Shown: positions 18,558-27,802 of the stretch, one piece after another | Layout of the letters: the number at the start of each line of letters is the position of its first letter | How positions within the stretch are numbered: the stretch's first letter is position 1 | Assembly: GCF_013409345.1 (NCBI RefSeq) | Contig: NZ_JACCBB010000001.1 | Location: 2,790,001-2,854,000 of the forward strand | DNA: 64,000 bases | Origin: Kineococcus aurantiacus | Lineage (GTDB): Bacteria; Actinomycetota; Actinomycetes; Actinomycetales; Kineococcaceae | Direction: 5' to 3' | Made by a program: the position numbers and the translations under genes | Notes under the pieces: generated by a model | What the model was told of the DNA's origin: nothing | Databases searched by the model: none | What the model saw: the letters and a program-made list of their open reading frames with translations, nothing else

Positions 18558-19330
18558 CGCGGGTCCGCTCCCCGGAAGGGCCGGAGCGTGATCCCGGCGT
18601 CCTCCAGCCCGGAGCGGACGGCGCGGGCCATCTCGACCGCGCCGGGGGAGTCGCCGTGCACGCAGACGGACTCGCCCCGCACGCGCACCTGCGAACCGTC
18701 GACGGCCGTCATCGCGCCGGTCCGCGCCCACCGCACCACCCGCTCGGCCACCTCCTGCGGGTCGTGCAGGACCGCACCGGGCTCCCGGCGCGGGACCAGG
18801 GTCCCCGCAGGGGTGTAGGCGCGGTCGGCGAACACCTCGGCGACGACGGTCAGGCCGGCGGCCCGGGCGGTCTCCAGCAGCGGCGAACCGGCCAGGCCCA
18901 CCAGCGGCAGCGCGGGGTCGACGAGCTGCACGGCCGTGATCACGGCGCGGGCGTGGCGCTCGTCGGAGGCGATGGTGTTGTAGAGGGCGCCGTGGGGTTT
19001 GACGTAGCCGACGTGCGCCCCGACCGAGCGCGCGATGGCCTGCAGCGCCCCGATCTGGTAGACGACGTCGCCGGTCAGCTCGGCCTCGGTGGCGTCGACG
19101 TAGCGGCGGCCGAACCCGGCGAGGTCGCGGTAGGAGACGTGCGCGCCGATGCCGACCCCGCGCGCGTGCGCGGTGCGCACCGTGCGGGTCATGGTGGCCG
19201 GGTCCCCGGCGTGGAAGCCGCAGGCGACGTTGGCGCTGGTCACCGTGGCCAGCACGGCGTCGTCGTCGCCGAGCTCCCAGCGGCCGAAGCCCTCGCCGAC
19301 GTCCGCGTTGAGGTCCAGGGTGGCTGCCAC
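18554..19330 (-). CDS. pxpA: 5-oxoprolinase subunit PxpA (LamB/YcsF family)
   Basis: LamB/YcsF protein of 258 aa, nearly the standard family length. It begins with [11 protein letters not shown] and holds [22 protein letters not shown] and [10 protein letters not shown], the metal/substrate-binding landmarks. It is the first gene of the leftward operon. GTG 19330 was chosen because translation from it starts right at the conserved LDLNADVGE block, and a CAGGAT -10 (19342-19337) lies 6 nt upstream, giving a leaderless message. The predicted GntR operator sits just behind that -10. Confidence 0.92.
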   Translation of the reverse strand: MAATLDLNADVGEGFGRWELGDDDAVLATVTSANVACGFHAGDPATMTRTVRTAHARGVGIGAHVSYRDLAGFGRRYVDATEAELTGDVVYQIGALQAIARSVGAHVGYVKPHGALYNTIASDERHARAVITAVQLVDPALPLVGLAGSPLLETARAAGLTVVAEVFADRAYTPAGTLVPRREPGAVLHDPQEVAERVVRWARTGAMTAVDGSQVRVRGESVCVHGDSPGAVEMARAVRSGLEDAGITLRPFRGADPR

Positions 19331-19336
19331 GACCCG

Positions 19337-19342
19337 ATCCTG
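19337..19342 (-). promoter_or_regulatory. Leaderless -10 element of pxpA
   Basis: CAGGAT on the minus strand, 6 nt from the GTG start; the same CAGGAT/GTG geometry recurs at the acyl-reductase and thioesterase genes. Confidence 0.6.
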
Positions 19343-19345
19343 CCG

Positions 19346-19358
19346 ATCGTTCAACGAT
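19346..19358. promoter_or_regulatory. Predicted GntR operator 1 (pxp promoter)
   Basis: Perfect palindrome ATCGTTCAACGAT (6-bp arms, 1-bp centre), 3 bp upstream of the pxpA -10 and about 70 bp from the gntR start. The same core recurs at 21461-21473. Its position between -10 and -35 predicts repression by steric block. Confidence 0.7.
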
Positions 19359-19426
19359 TCCGCAAGGGCCGGGGCGTGGTCCCCCGGTGGTAGCGTCGGG
19401 GCGCCGTCCCACCCGAGGAGCGTTCC

Positions 19427-20101
19427 TTGACCGCGTTCAGCACAGCGGCACTGAGTCGTTCCGGACGCTCGCACGCGGTCGCCGACCAGGTCCGCGACGC
19501 CATCCTCGACGGCACCTACCGCCTCGGCGCCCGGCTGCCCGAACCCGAGCTGTGCGCGGCCTTCGACGTCTCGCGCAACACCCTGCGCGAGAGCTTCCGG
19601 GTGCTCGGCGAGGAGCGCCTCGTCGTCCACGAGCTGAACCGCGGGGTGTTCGTCCGGGTCCCCACCGAGCAGGACGTGCGCGAGCTGTACGACGCGCGCC
19701 GCCTCGTCGAGTGCGCCGCCGTGCGCGACCACGGCCGGCGCACCGAGGGCCTGGCCGCGGTGGCGGAGACCCTCGAGCGCGCCAAGCGGCTGGCCGCCGC
19801 CGGCGACTGGGTCGGGGTCGGGACGGCCGACATCGACTTCCACCGCGCGCTGACGGCGCTGGGCAGCGTCCGCGTCGAGGCGCTCATGCAGAGCATCTGG
19901 AACGAGATGCGGCTGGCCTTCCACGTCGTGGGCCGGCCCGACGAGTTCCACGGGACCTACCTCGCCCGCAACCACGTGGTCCTCGACACCCTCGTGCAGC
20001 GCGGCGGGGCCGCCGCCGCCAAGGAGCTGCGCGCCTACCTCGACGAGGCCGAGCAGCGGGTGCTGCGGGCCTACCGGACCCGCGCCGCCGGCCGTGCGTG
20101 A
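19427..20101 (+). CDS. GntR-family (FCD) regulator of the pyroglutamate island
   Basis: Regulator of 224 aa with an N-terminal winged helix-turn-helix (about residues 15-78; [31 protein letters not shown]) and an all-helical FCD ligand domain (about 85-215). It starts at TTG 19427 with GAGGAG 7 nt upstream; a TAGCGT near 19390 may be its -10. It diverges from pxpA with operator 1 between them. Members of this subfamily usually repress and respond to a small carboxylic acid, so 5-oxoproline is the natural candidate ligand (inference). Confidence 0.88.
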   Translation: MTAFSTAALSRSGRSHAVADQVRDAILDGTYRLGARLPEPELCAAFDVSRNTLRESFRVLGEERLVVHELNRGVFVRVPTEQDVRELYDARRLVECAAVRDHGRRTEGLAAVAETLERAKRLAAAGDWVGVGTADIDFHRALTALGSVRVEALMQSIWNEMRLAFHVVGRPDEFHGTYLARNHVVLDTLVQRGGAAAAKELRAYLDEAEQRVLRAYRTRAAGRA

Positions 20102-20132
20102 GCACCCCCGGGGGTGAGCGCCGCACGGCCGG
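20088..20132. terminator. Bidirectional hairpin between convergent genes
   Basis: Nested inverted repeat: outer arms CCGGCCGTGCG (20088-20098) and CGCACGGCCGG (20122-20132) enclose a gapless palindrome CACCCCCGGGGGTG (20103-20116). It straddles the gntR stop and ends 8 bp before the stop of the convergent C15-like gene. There is no U-tract. Confidence 0.6.
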
Positions 20133-20139
20133 GCGGTGA

Positions 20140-21390
20140 TCACGCCTCGCGGCGGGCGAGCACGGCCTGCGCGGCGGCGCGCACGAGCGCGACCGTCTGC
20201 TCGACGACCGCGCGGCGGTCGGCCGCGAACGCCTCGTCGGTCAGGGCCGCGGGATCGGCGGGGTCGAGCAGGGCCGAGACGTGCAGGTGCCCGCCGGGGA
20301 CGTCGTCCGCGCCGAACGCCTGCCGCAGCCGGTTCGAGCGGTACATGCTCTCGTTGCTCAGGTAGTCCCCGCCGGTCCCGGCGGCCGGGGTGCTGCCCGG
20401 GGTGGGGTCGTCGCCCGAGCGCAGCGCCGCGGGGTCGGGGAAGGTCCCGGCCGGCCACTCCCGGACCCCGTCGCGCAGCACGACCGGCCAGGGCCCGGTG
20501 CCGGCCGCGACCATCGCCTCGTGGGGCAGCGTCGTCTCGATCCACTCCGGCGACGGGTCCGGCTGCGGCCACCGCGCGGCGCGCGCGACGGGGCCGAAGT
20601 GCTGGTCGCGGTTGTTGTCCGGGGCGCCGCCGCGGGCGTCGGCGGCCCACTTCTCGACGTCCATGCGCCCCCGCGCGGTCATGCTGATCGTGGTGATGAG
20701 GTCGGCCCGCTCCGGCCCGGGCCGCAGGACCGGCCCGAAGGCGTCCTCGACGACGCCCTGGTCGAAGTCGCCGTAGTTCACCGGGAGCACGACGGCCCGC
20801 ACCACGGCGGTCCCCTGCGCGAACTCGAACCGGGCGCCGTCGAGCTGCAGCGCCGCGGCGCCGGAGGGGTTGGAGTGCCGCACGTCGGCGTCGAGCTGGT
20901 AGACGTCGAACCCGCTGACGGCCACCCGCAGGTCACCGGGGGCGGCCGTGGGCCACAGCGGCCGGTCGATGCCGCGGGAGGTGCGGTCCAGCACGTGCAG
21001 CAGGGCGAACCGCTGGTGCTGCACCGTGAGGTGCTCGCTGTCCAGGGTGCGCAGGGCGGCGCTCATCGCGGTCCGCGCCCAGTACAGGGGCCGGTCGTCC
21101 ACCCGGTCGAGGACGCGGTCGAGGGGACCGGTGGGTTCCGGTCCCCGGGCGCGGGTCACCGCGGCGTCCCAGAGCCCGGCGCCGTGCTCGCGGACCACGG
21201 CGAGGAGTCCGGGCAGCGAGGTCGCCGCCCGCAGCGCGGCCTCGAACGCGGCGGGGAACCGGTCGAACCCGGAGGCGCTGAGGACCTGCTGCGCCACCGG
21301 CGCGCCGCCGGGGACGGCGGGCGTCGCCAGGCGGGACTCCTCGACCGTCAGGGGGGCGGGACGGGGCGGGGCGGGGTGCGGTGCGGTCAC
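20140..21390 (-). CDS. Pyroglutamyl-peptidase-like protein (C15), Cys-to-Ser variant
   Basis: Protein of 416 aa whose C-terminal half follows the peptidase C15 plan: [38 protein letters not shown] (aligns with the catalytic Glu of Pcp, here Glu246), APDNNRDQ and GGHLHVS (catalytic His, His370). The catalytic Cys position (FVCNHxMY in Pcp) reads YLSNESMY, so Ser345 replaces it. The N-terminal 150 residues are an extension absent from bacterial Pcp. GTG 21390 has GAGG at 5 nt; GTG 21396 is in frame but overlaps that site. Expected role is release of N-terminal pyroglutamate, or a non-peptidase binding role if Ser is inactive. Confidence 0.7.
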   Translation of the reverse strand: MTAPHPAPPRPAPLTVEESRLATPAVPGGAPVAQQVLSASGFDRFPAAFEAALRAATSLPGLLAVVREHGAGLWDAAVTRARGPEPTGPLDRVLDRVDDRPLYWARTAMSAALRTLDSEHLTVQHQRFALLHVLDRTSRGIDRPLWPTAAPGDLRVAVSGFDVYQLDADVRHSNPSGAAALQLDGARFEFAQGTAVVRAVVLPVNYGDFDQGVVEDAFGPVLRPGPERADLITTISMTARGRMDVEKWAADARGGAPDNNRDQHFGPVARAARWPQPDPSPEWIETTLPHEAMVAAGTGPWPVVLRDGVREWPAGTFPDPAALRSGDDPTPGSTPAAGTGGDYLSNESMYRSNRLRQAFGADDVPGGHLHVSALLDPADPAALTDEAFAADRRAVVEQTVALVRAAAQAVLARREA

Positions 21391-21443
21391 GGTCACCTCG
21401 GGTGCGGGGGAGGGGAGCGGAGTTGCTCCGGGAAACTGCTCCG

Positions 21444-21449
21444 ACCGTA
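21444..21449 (-). promoter_or_regulatory. Candidate -10 of the C15-like gene
   Basis: TACGGT on the minus strand, 10 bp from operator 2 and facing away from the DUF969 promoter. Confidence 0.45.
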
Positions 21450-21459
21450 CCCCTTGTGC

Positions 21460-21474
21460 GATCGTTCAACGATC
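21460..21474. promoter_or_regulatory. Predicted GntR operator 2 (divergent promoter)
   Basis: Perfect 15-bp palindrome GATCGTTCAACGATC centred between divergent genes. A rightward -10 candidate TACCGT (21477-21482) and a leftward TACGGT (21449-21444) flank it, so one bound dimer could block both promoters. It contains the 13-bp core found at operator 1. Confidence 0.72.
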
Positions 21475-21529
21475 CCTACCGTCACCGGAAACGCTCGACC
21501 TCCCGTCCGTCCTGGCGAAAGGCGCGGAA

Positions 21530-22225
21530 GTGCTCGTTCTCCTCGGAATCCTGGTGGTGGTCGCGGGCTTCGCCCTGCGGCTGAACCCCATGCTCGTGGT
21601 CACGGTGGCCGGTCTGGTGACCGGTTTCCTCGGCGGCATGTCGCCCGTGGAGGTGCTCGACGCCTTCGGCACCGGTTTCGCCGGCAGCCGCTCGGTCAGC
21701 ATCTTCCTGCTGGTCCTGCCCGTGATCGGCCTGGTGGAACGCAACGGCCTGCAGGAGCAGGCGCGGCGCCTGGTCTCGCGGATGTCCCGGCTGACCACCG
21801 GTGGGATCCTCGCGGGGTACTTCGTCCTGCGGCAGGTCACCGCGGCCATCGGGCTGATGAGCATCGGCGGGCACGCCCAGACGGTGCGCCCCCTGGTCGC
21901 GCCGATGGCCGAGGCCGCCGCGGTCCGGCGCTTCGGCACGCTGCCCGACGCGGTCTCCCAGCGCATCCGCGCGTTCGCGGCCAGCACCGACAACGTCGGG
22001 GCGTTCTTCGGCGAGGACATCTTCGTCGCCGTCGGCGCGGTGCTGCTCATCACCTCCTTCGTCGACACGACGTACGGCTACACCCTCGAACCGCTGCAGG
22101 TGGCGTTGTGGGCCATCCCCACCGCCGTGGTCGCGCTGCTGATCCACGGGGCGCGCAGCCTGCACACCGACCGGGCCCTGACCAAGGCGATCGCGGAGTT
22201 CCAGCCGACGGAGGTGGCCCGGTGA
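21530..22225 (+). CDS. DUF969 membrane protein (predicted 5-oxoproline transport)
   Basis: Integral membrane protein of 231 aa with about six helices; the N-terminus VLVLLGILVVVAGFALRLNP is typical of DUF969. GTG 21530 has AAAGG about 8 nt upstream. It overlaps the DUF979 gene by GTGA. DUF969/DUF979 pairs recur beside pyrrolidone-carboxylate peptidase and 5-oxoprolinase genes in Firmicutes and actinomycetes, which makes a two-part carrier for 5-oxoproline or pyroglutamyl peptides the best guess. I know of no direct proof of the substrate. Confidence 0.85.
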   Translation: MLVLLGILVVVAGFALRLNPMLVVTVAGLVTGFLGGMSPVEVLDAFGTGFAGSRSVSIFLLVLPVIGLVERNGLQEQARRLVSRMSRLTTGGILAGYFVLRQVTAAIGLMSIGGHAQTVRPLVAPMAEAAAVRRFGTLPDAVSQRIRAFAASTDNVGAFFGEDIFVAVGAVLLITSFVDTTYGYTLEPLQVALWAIPTAVVALLIHGARSLHTDRALTKAIAEFQPTEVAR

Positions 22226-23286
22226 TCCAGGTCGAGTGGTTCTACTGGCTCACGGGGTTGTTCTTCGTCGCGGTCGGCGTGCTCGTCGCCCGTGACCGGA
22301 CGAACCCCCGCCGGACCTCCAGCGGCGCGTTCTGGGCCCTGGTGGGGCTCTGCTTCCCCTACAGCTCCTTCGTCGTGACCGGCACCGCACCCGCGTGGGT
22401 GCTCGGCCTGGGTCTCGTCGTCATCGCCGCGATCGCCGGCACCGGGCGCCTGGCCCGCAGCGGGTCCGCCGTGGCGGCCGGTGCGGCCGGGGACGTGGAC
22501 GGGCTGGAGGCCGACCGCGGGGGTGAGGGCGCCGCGCGCGCCGCCGCGCCGCTGCGCGCGGCCGGCACGGCGGTCCTGGCCTCGCGCGAGGCGCTGGCCG
22601 CGCGCTTCGGGAACCGGTTGTTCGTGCCGGTCCTCATCATCCCGGTCGTCACCGCGCTGTGCGCCACGGTGGGCAAGGACATCTCCGTCGGCGGGCAGCC
22701 GCTGCTGCAGAGCGGGAACGAGACCGTCATCGGCCTGGCCGCGGCGGGCATCGTCGCGATCCCCGTCGGCATGTGGCTGTTCCGCCAGCGCACCCCCGCG
22801 CTCGCGCTGACCGAGGGCCGCCGGCTCACCGAGGACCTCGGCTGGGCGCTCGTGCTGCCGCAGCTGCTGTCGGTGCTGGGGCTCGTCTTCGCGACCGCCG
22901 GTGTCGGCGACGCCATCGGGAGCACCGTCTCCGCGGTCCTGCCCGACGGGGCGCTGCTGCCGGCGGTGGTCCTCTACTGCGTCGGCATGGCCGTGTTCAC
23001 GGTCATCATGGGCAACGCGTTCGCCGCGTTCCCGGTGCTGACCGCGGCCATCGGCTACCCGGTGCTGGTGCAGGCGATGGGCGGGAACCCGCCGGCCGTG
23101 TTCGCCATCGGCATGCTCTCGGGGTACTGCGGGACCCTGTGCACCCCGATGGCCGCGAACTTCAACGTGGTGCCCGTCGCGCTGCTGGAGCTCAAGAGCA
23201 ACTACGCGGTCATCAGGGCGCAGATCCCGACCGCCGTGCCGCTGCTCGTCGCGAACGTCGTCCTCATGTACGTCCTGGCGTTCTGA
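22222..23286 (+). CDS. DUF979 membrane protein, partner of DUF969
   Basis: Membrane protein of 354 aa with about nine hydrophobic segments. It begins VEWFYWLTGLFFVAVGVLV and ends with SGYCGTLCTPMAANFNVVP and a final helix, all DUF979 features. A cytoplasmic loop (about 75-130) is Ala/Arg-rich and longer than I expect for Firmicute members. The start GTG overlaps the DUF969 stop, indicating a stoichiometric pair. Confidence 0.87.
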   Translation: MIQVEWFYWLTGLFFVAVGVLVARDRTNPRRTSSGAFWALVGLCFPYSSFVVTGTAPAWVLGLGLVVIAAIAGTGRLARSGSAVAAGAAGDVDGLEADRGGEGAARAAAPLRAAGTAVLASREALAARFGNRLFVPVLIIPVVTALCATVGKDISVGGQPLLQSGNETVIGLAAAGIVAIPVGMWLFRQRTPALALTEGRRLTEDLGWALVLPQLLSVLGLVFATAGVGDAIGSTVSAVLPDGALLPAVVLYCVGMAVFTVIMGNAFAAFPVLTAAIGYPVLVQAMGGNPPAVFAIGMLSGYCGTLCTPMAANFNVVPVALLELKSNYAVIRAQIPTAVPLLVANVVLMYVLAF

Positions 23287-23287
23287 G

Positions 23288-24307
23288 GTGACGGACCTCG
23301 GGGAACTCGCCGGGACGCTCGCCGCGACCGCGGTCGCCAACGCGACCCGGGAGTTCCCCTACGCCCCCGGCACGGTGCTGCGCGGCCCGGAGGACCTCGT
23401 GCTGCCCCGCGTCGCGCACCCCGCCTTCCACGGCTGCTACGACTGGCACTCCGCCGTGCACACGCACTGGCTGCTCGTGCACCTGCTGCGCCGCTACCCC
23501 TCGGCCCTGGACGCGGCGGCCGTGCGCGCCGTCCTCACCGCCCACCTGACCGTAGAGCACCTGGCCACCGAGACCACGACCCTGCGCGCGTCGCCGGGGT
23601 TCGAGCGCCCCTACGGCTGGGCGTGGCTCGCGGCGCTCGCGGCCGAGTGCCGCGGCTGGTCCGACGAGGCCGGCAGCCCCGCCGAGGTCCGGGACTGGGC
23701 CGCGGCGCTGGCCCCGGCGGCCGACGCGGTCGCCGACCTGGTGCTCGACTGGCTGCCGCGGGCGGGACGGCCCGTGCGGGCCGGCACCCACGCCAACACC
23801 GCGTTCGCCCTCGGCCTGCTCCTGGACGCCGCGCCCCGGCTGGGCCGGGCCGACCTCGCCGAGGCGGTGCGCACGACGACCACCACCTGGTTCGGGCCCG
23901 ACCGCGACGCACCGCTGCACTGGGAACCCTCGGGGGAGGACTTCCTCTCACCCGGGCTGGCCGAGGCCGACCTGGTGCGCCGGGTGCTGCCCGCGCCGGA
24001 GTTCGGCCGCTGGCTGGACGGCTTCTGGCCCGGCCTCGCCGCGGGCGCACCCCGCAGCGTGCTGGAACCGGTCACGGTCGCCGACCGGACCGACGGCCAC
24101 CTCGGCCACCTCGACGGGCTCAACCTGTCCCGGGCCGCGGCCCTGCGCGCCCTCGCCGCCGCCCTCGGCGCCGACGACCCCCGCGGCGCCGTCCTGCGCG
24201 GGTCCGCCGCGGCGCACCGGGCCCGCGGGCTGGAGGCGCTGGCCGCCGACGGCTACCTCAGCACCCACTGGCTGGGCACGTTCGCGGTCCTGGCCCTGCA
24301 GGACTGA
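23288..24307 (+). CDS. DUF2891 family protein
   Basis: Soluble protein of 339 aa, all-alpha in character, starting one base after the DUF979 stop. HPAFHGCYDWHSAVHTHW (about residues 41-58) is the DUF2891 hallmark, with several His and Asp residues that could bind metal or form an active site, plus GLNLSRAAALRAL and STHWLGTFAVLAL near the end. The family is uncharacterised. Its repeated company with DUF969/DUF979 and pyroglutamate enzymes suggests it processes the transported compound. Confidence 0.85.
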   Translation: MTDLGELAGTLAATAVANATREFPYAPGTVLRGPEDLVLPRVAHPAFHGCYDWHSAVHTHWLLVHLLRRYPSALDAAAVRAVLTAHLTVEHLATETTTLRASPGFERPYGWAWLAALAAECRGWSDEAGSPAEVRDWAAALAPAADAVADLVLDWLPRAGRPVRAGTHANTAFALGLLLDAAPRLGRADLAEAVRTTTTTWFGPDRDAPLHWEPSGEDFLSPGLAEADLVRRVLPAPEFGRWLDGFWPGLAAGAPRSVLEPVTVADRTDGHLGHLDGLNLSRAAALRALAAALGADDPRGAVLRGSAAAHRARGLEALAADGYLSTHWLGTFAVLALQD

Positions 24308-24371
24308 CCCGCGGAGCGCCGGCGGGCGGACCGCGCGGGTGGTGCCACCGGGCCTCCGGCCCCGGCCCCCG

Positions 24372-24387
24372 GCTCCCGCCGGGGAGC
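24372..24387 (+). terminator. Possible terminator after DUF2891
   Basis: Hairpin GCTCCC/GGGAGC with a 4-nt loop, 65 bp past the DUF2891 stop, without a U-tract. Confidence 0.35.
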
Positions 24388-24537
24388 GGCCGCGGACACC
24401 GCTGACTACGCTGCTCACCACCGGTCCCACCCGTGCACGGTGTCCCTGGCAGCCCGACGGACCCCGGGAGGCCACGGCCAGTCCCGACGACCTCGCTCAG
24501 GTCGTGCAGATCGCCCGGTCCGCCGAGGAGCCGCTGG

Positions 24538-25014
24538 ATGGACCGCTTCGAACTGGACGTCGGCGTCCCGGAGCTCCCCGCCGACTTCACGGCCGCCGGT
24601 GCCGCCTCGACGCTGCCGCCGCGCCCGCCGGGGCTGATGGCGCAACTGCAGGAGATCGTCCTCGACGTCTTCGCGGACTCCGACGAGCTCCTGACCCTGG
24701 ACGCGGTCCGGCGGGAGGTGTGGCTGCGCCTGCCCGAGGACCTGCGCAGCTCCTGGCTGGTGCTGGTGGTCGGGGGCAACGTCAGCGCGACCCTCGCGCA
24801 CCTCAGCGACACCGGTCACCTCGTCAGGCACCGCAGGGGCTGGAGCAGCAGGCGCCACCCGGCGCGCGGGGACGGGTCGCCGACCGCCGCGGCCCCGGCG
24901 GCTCCCCGCGACACCTCCGCCCCCCGGGCTGCCGCACGACCGCGCGAGACCCCCCGCGCTCCCCACGGTCCCCCTCCCCTGGCCGACGGCTGGGAGCAGG
25001 ACCCGCTCCTCTGA
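24538..25014 (+). CDS. Hypothetical protein, possible winged-helix fold
   Basis: Unrecognised 158-aa protein. ATG 24538 has GAGGAG 9 nt upstream. Residues about 35-105 (LMAQLQEIVLDVFADSDELL; LDAVRREVWLRLP; VSATLAHLSDTGHLVRHRRG) have the length and rhythm of a winged helix-turn-helix. The last 50 residues are a low-complexity Pro/Ala/Arg tail. It lies directly upstream of clpB but ends before the HAIR operator, so it is a separate unit. A longer form starting at 24433 is possible but has no ribosome site. Confidence 0.55.
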   Translation: MDRFELDVGVPELPADFTAAGAASTLPPRPPGLMAQLQEIVLDVFADSDELLTLDAVRREVWLRLPEDLRSSWLVLVVGGNVSATLAHLSDTGHLVRHRRGWSSRRHPARGDGSPTAAAPAAPRDTSAPRAAARPRETPRAPHGPPPLADGWEQDPLL

Positions 25015-25034
25015 CCCGTCGCCCGGACGACGCA

Positions 25035-25065
25035 CCAGAGTTGAGCGGAACAAGCTCAACTCTGG
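25035..25065. promoter_or_regulatory. HAIR-like (HspR) operator upstream of clpB
   Basis: Inverted repeat CCAGAGTTGAGC - 7 nt - GCTCAACTCTGG with perfect 12-bp arms. Spacing and the TTGAG/CTCAA core match the HspR-associated inverted repeat that controls actinobacterial clpB and dnaK. A further half-like CAGAGTTG follows at 25066-25073. Confidence 0.8.
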
Positions 25066-25116
25066 CAGAGTTGTCTCCAGCGAACGCAGTCGTCCACTCA
25101 CGTCTGGAGGTAGCCA

Positions 25117-27753
25117 GTGGACCTCAAGCTCACCACCCGCGCCCAGGAGGCGCTGGCTGACGCCGTCGGCCGCGCCACCACCGCCGGGCACGCCCAGGTC
25201 GAGCCCCTGCACGTCCTCGCCGCCCTGCTCGACCAGGAGAACGGCGTCGCCGGGCACCTGCTGCAGGCCGTCGGCGCCGACCAGGGCACCGTCGCCCGCC
25301 GCGTCTCCGGGGCCCTCGCCTCGCTGCCCAGCGCGTCCGGCTCCTCCGTGAGCCAGCCGCAGCTGTCCCGCCCCGCCCTGGCCCTCATGCAGGCCGCCGG
25401 CGACGAGGCGCGCGCCCTCGACGACGCCTACGTCTCCACCGAGCACCTGCTGCTCGGCGCCGCCGCGTCCACCTCGGCCGCCGGGGAGGCCCTGCGCGCC
25501 GTCGGCGCCACCCGCGACACCCTGCTCGACGCCCTGCCCTCCGTCCGCGGCGGGCAGAAGGTCACCTCGCCCGACCCCGAGGGCACCTACAAGTCCCTCG
25601 AGAAGTACGGCGTCGACCTCACCGAGCAGGCCCGCCAGGGCCGCCTCGACCCCGTCATCGGCCGCGACGCCGAGATCCGCCGCGTCGTGCAGGTCCTGTC
25701 CCGCCGCACCAAGAACAACCCCGTGCTCATCGGCGAACCCGGCGTCGGCAAGACCGCCGTCGTCGAGGGCCTCGCCCAGCGCATCGTCGCCGGCGACGTC
25801 CCCGAGTCGCTGCGCGGCAAGCGGCTCATCTCCCTCGACCTCGCCTCCATGGTCGCCGGCGCGAAGTACCGCGGCGAGTTCGAGGAACGCCTCAAGGCCG
25901 TCCTGAAGGAGATCCAGGACTCCGACGGGCAGGTCGTCACCTTCATCGACGAGCTGCACACCGTCGTCGGCGCGGGCGCCGGCGAGGGCGCCATGGACGC
26001 GGGCAACATGCTCAAGCCCATGCTCGCCCGCGGCCAGCTCCGCCTCGTCGGGGCCACCACCCTCGACGAGTACCGCGAGCGCATCGAGAAGGACCCCGCC
26101 CTCGAACGCCGCTTCCAGCAGGTCTTCGTCGGCGAACCCTCCGTGCCGGACACCATCGGCATCCTGCGCGGGCTGCGCGAACGGTACGAGGCGCACCACA
26201 AGGTCGCCATCTCCGACGCCGCCCTCGTCGCCGCCGCCACGCTGTCCGACCGGTACATCACCGCGCGCCAGCTCCCGGACAAGGCCATCGACCTCATCGA
26301 CGAGGCCGCGTCCCGGCTGCGCATGGAGATCGACTCCTCGCCCGTCGAGATCGACGAGCTCCGCCGCGCCGTCGACCGCATGAAGATGGAGGAGCTCGCC
26401 CTCTCCAAGGAGGACGACGCCGCCAGCCGCGAACGCCTCGACGCGCTGCGCCACAACCTCGCCGACCGGCAGGAGCAGCTCACCGCCCTCACCGCCCGGT
26501 GGGAGCAGGAGAAGGCCGGCCTCAACCGCGTCGGCGACCTCAAGCACCAGGTCGACGAACTGCGCTCGCAGGCCGAACGCCTCCAGCGCGAGGGCGACCT
26601 CGGCGGCGCCAGCGAGATCCTCTACGGGCGCATCCCCGCCCTCGAACGCGAACTCGCCACGGCGCAGGAGGCCGAGCAGGACGTCGCCGCGTCCGCGCCC
26701 ATGGTCGCCGACGAGGTCGGCCCCGACGACATCGCCGAGGTCATCGCCGGCTGGACCGGCATCCCCGCCGGCCGCCTGCTGGAGGGCGAGACCGAGAAGC
26801 TGCTGCGCATGGAGGAGTTCCTCGGCGCCCGGCTCATCGGCCAGACCACCGCGGTGCGGGCCGTCTCCGACGCCGTCCGGCGCTCGCGGGCCGGGGTCAA
26901 CGACCCCGACCGCCCGACGGGTTCGTTCCTGTTCCTCGGGCCTACCGGGGTCGGGAAGACCGAGCTGGCCAAGGCCCTGGCCGACTTCCTCTTCGACGAC
27001 GAGCGCGCCATGGTCCGCATCGACATGAGCGAGTACTCCGAGAAGCACGCCGTCGCCCGTCTCGTCGGGGCCCCTCCGGGGTACGTCGGCTACGAGGAGG
27101 GCGGTCAGCTCACCGAGGCCGTCCGGCGCCGGCCCTACTCGGTCGTCCTGCTCGACGAGGTCGAGAAGGCCCACCCGGAGGTGTTCGACATCCTCCTGCA
27201 GGTCCTCGACGACGGTCGCCTCACCGACGGCCAGGGCCGCACGGTCGACTTCCGCAACGTCATCCTCGTGCTGACCTCGAACCTGGGTTCGCAGTTCCTC
27301 GTCGACCCGGAACTGTCCCGGGCCACCAAGCACGACGCCGTCATGACGGCCGTCCGGGGGAACTTCAAGCCCGAGTTCCTCAACCGGCTCGACGACGTCG
27401 TGGTGTTCGACCCGCTGTCCACGACGGAGCTGTCCCGGATCGTCGAGATCCAGGTGCAGACCATGGCGAACCGGCTCGCCGACCGCCGCCTCACGCTCGA
27501 CGTCACCGACGCCGCGAAGGACTGGCTGGCCCTCACCGGCTACGACCCCGCCTACGGCGCCCGGCCGCTGCGCCGCCTCGTGCAGCGCGAGATCGGCGAC
27601 CGGCTCGCCCGGGCGATCCTGTCCGGCGAGGTCCGCGACGGCGACACCGTCGAGGTGGACGTCGCCCGCGGCAGCTTCGACCTCGACGACCCCGCCTCGG
27701 CCGAGCCGGCCGGGCTCGTCGTCCGGCGCGCCGAGACGCCGATGACGGTCTGA
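25117..27753 (+). CDS. clpB: ATP-dependent disaggregase ClpB
   Basis: Hsp100 chaperone of 878 aa that works with DnaK to rescue aggregated proteins. Order: Clp N-domain (about 1-145), AAA1 with Walker A GEPGVGKT (from residue 206), coiled-coil middle domain (about 410-525; [14 protein letters not shown]-like heptads), and AAA2 with Walker A GPTGVGKT (from 608). [19 protein letters not shown] linker precedes AAA1. GTG 25117 has GGAGGT 5-6 nt upstream. The HAIR operator 51 bp upstream predicts HspR repression and heat induction. Confidence 0.97.
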   Translation: MDLKLTTRAQEALADAVGRATTAGHAQVEPLHVLAALLDQENGVAGHLLQAVGADQGTVARRVSGALASLPSASGSSVSQPQLSRPALALMQAAGDEARALDDAYVSTEHLLLGAAASTSAAGEALRAVGATRDTLLDALPSVRGGQKVTSPDPEGTYKSLEKYGVDLTEQARQGRLDPVIGRDAEIRRVVQVLSRRTKNNPVLIGEPGVGKTAVVEGLAQRIVAGDVPESLRGKRLISLDLASMVAGAKYRGEFEERLKAVLKEIQDSDGQVVTFIDELHTVVGAGAGEGAMDAGNMLKPMLARGQLRLVGATTLDEYRERIEKDPALERRFQQVFVGEPSVPDTIGILRGLRERYEAHHKVAISDAALVAAATLSDRYITARQLPDKAIDLIDEAASRLRMEIDSSPVEIDELRRAVDRMKMEELALSKEDDAASRERLDALRHNLADRQEQLTALTARWEQEKAGLNRVGDLKHQVDELRSQAERLQREGDLGGASEILYGRIPALERELATAQEAEQDVAASAPMVADEVGPDDIAEVIAGWTGIPAGRLLEGETEKLLRMEEFLGARLIGQTTAVRAVSDAVRRSRAGVNDPDRPTGSFLFLGPTGVGKTELAKALADFLFDDERAMVRIDMSEYSEKHAVARLVGAPPGYVGYEEGGQLTEAVRRRPYSVVLLDEVEKAHPEVFDILLQVLDDGRLTDGQGRTVDFRNVILVLTSNLGSQFLVDPELSRATKHDAVMTAVRGNFKPEFLNRLDDVVVFDPLSTTELSRIVEIQVQTMANRLADRRLTLDVTDAAKDWLALTGYDPAYGARPLRRLVQREIGDRLARAILSGEVRDGDTVEVDVARGSFDLDDPASAEPAGLVVRRAETPMTV

Positions 27754-27766
27754 CCCGACCGCAGGC

Positions 27767-27802
27767 AGCGGGGCGGGGGTTCCCTGGAACCCCCGCCCCG
27801 CT
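27767..27802 (+). terminator. Strong hairpin terminator after clpB
   Basis: Perfect inverted repeat with 17-bp arms (AGCGGGGCGGGGGTTCC) and a 2-nt loop, 13 bp past the clpB stop. Its last bases run into the first 16-bp repeat unit. Confidence 0.8.
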
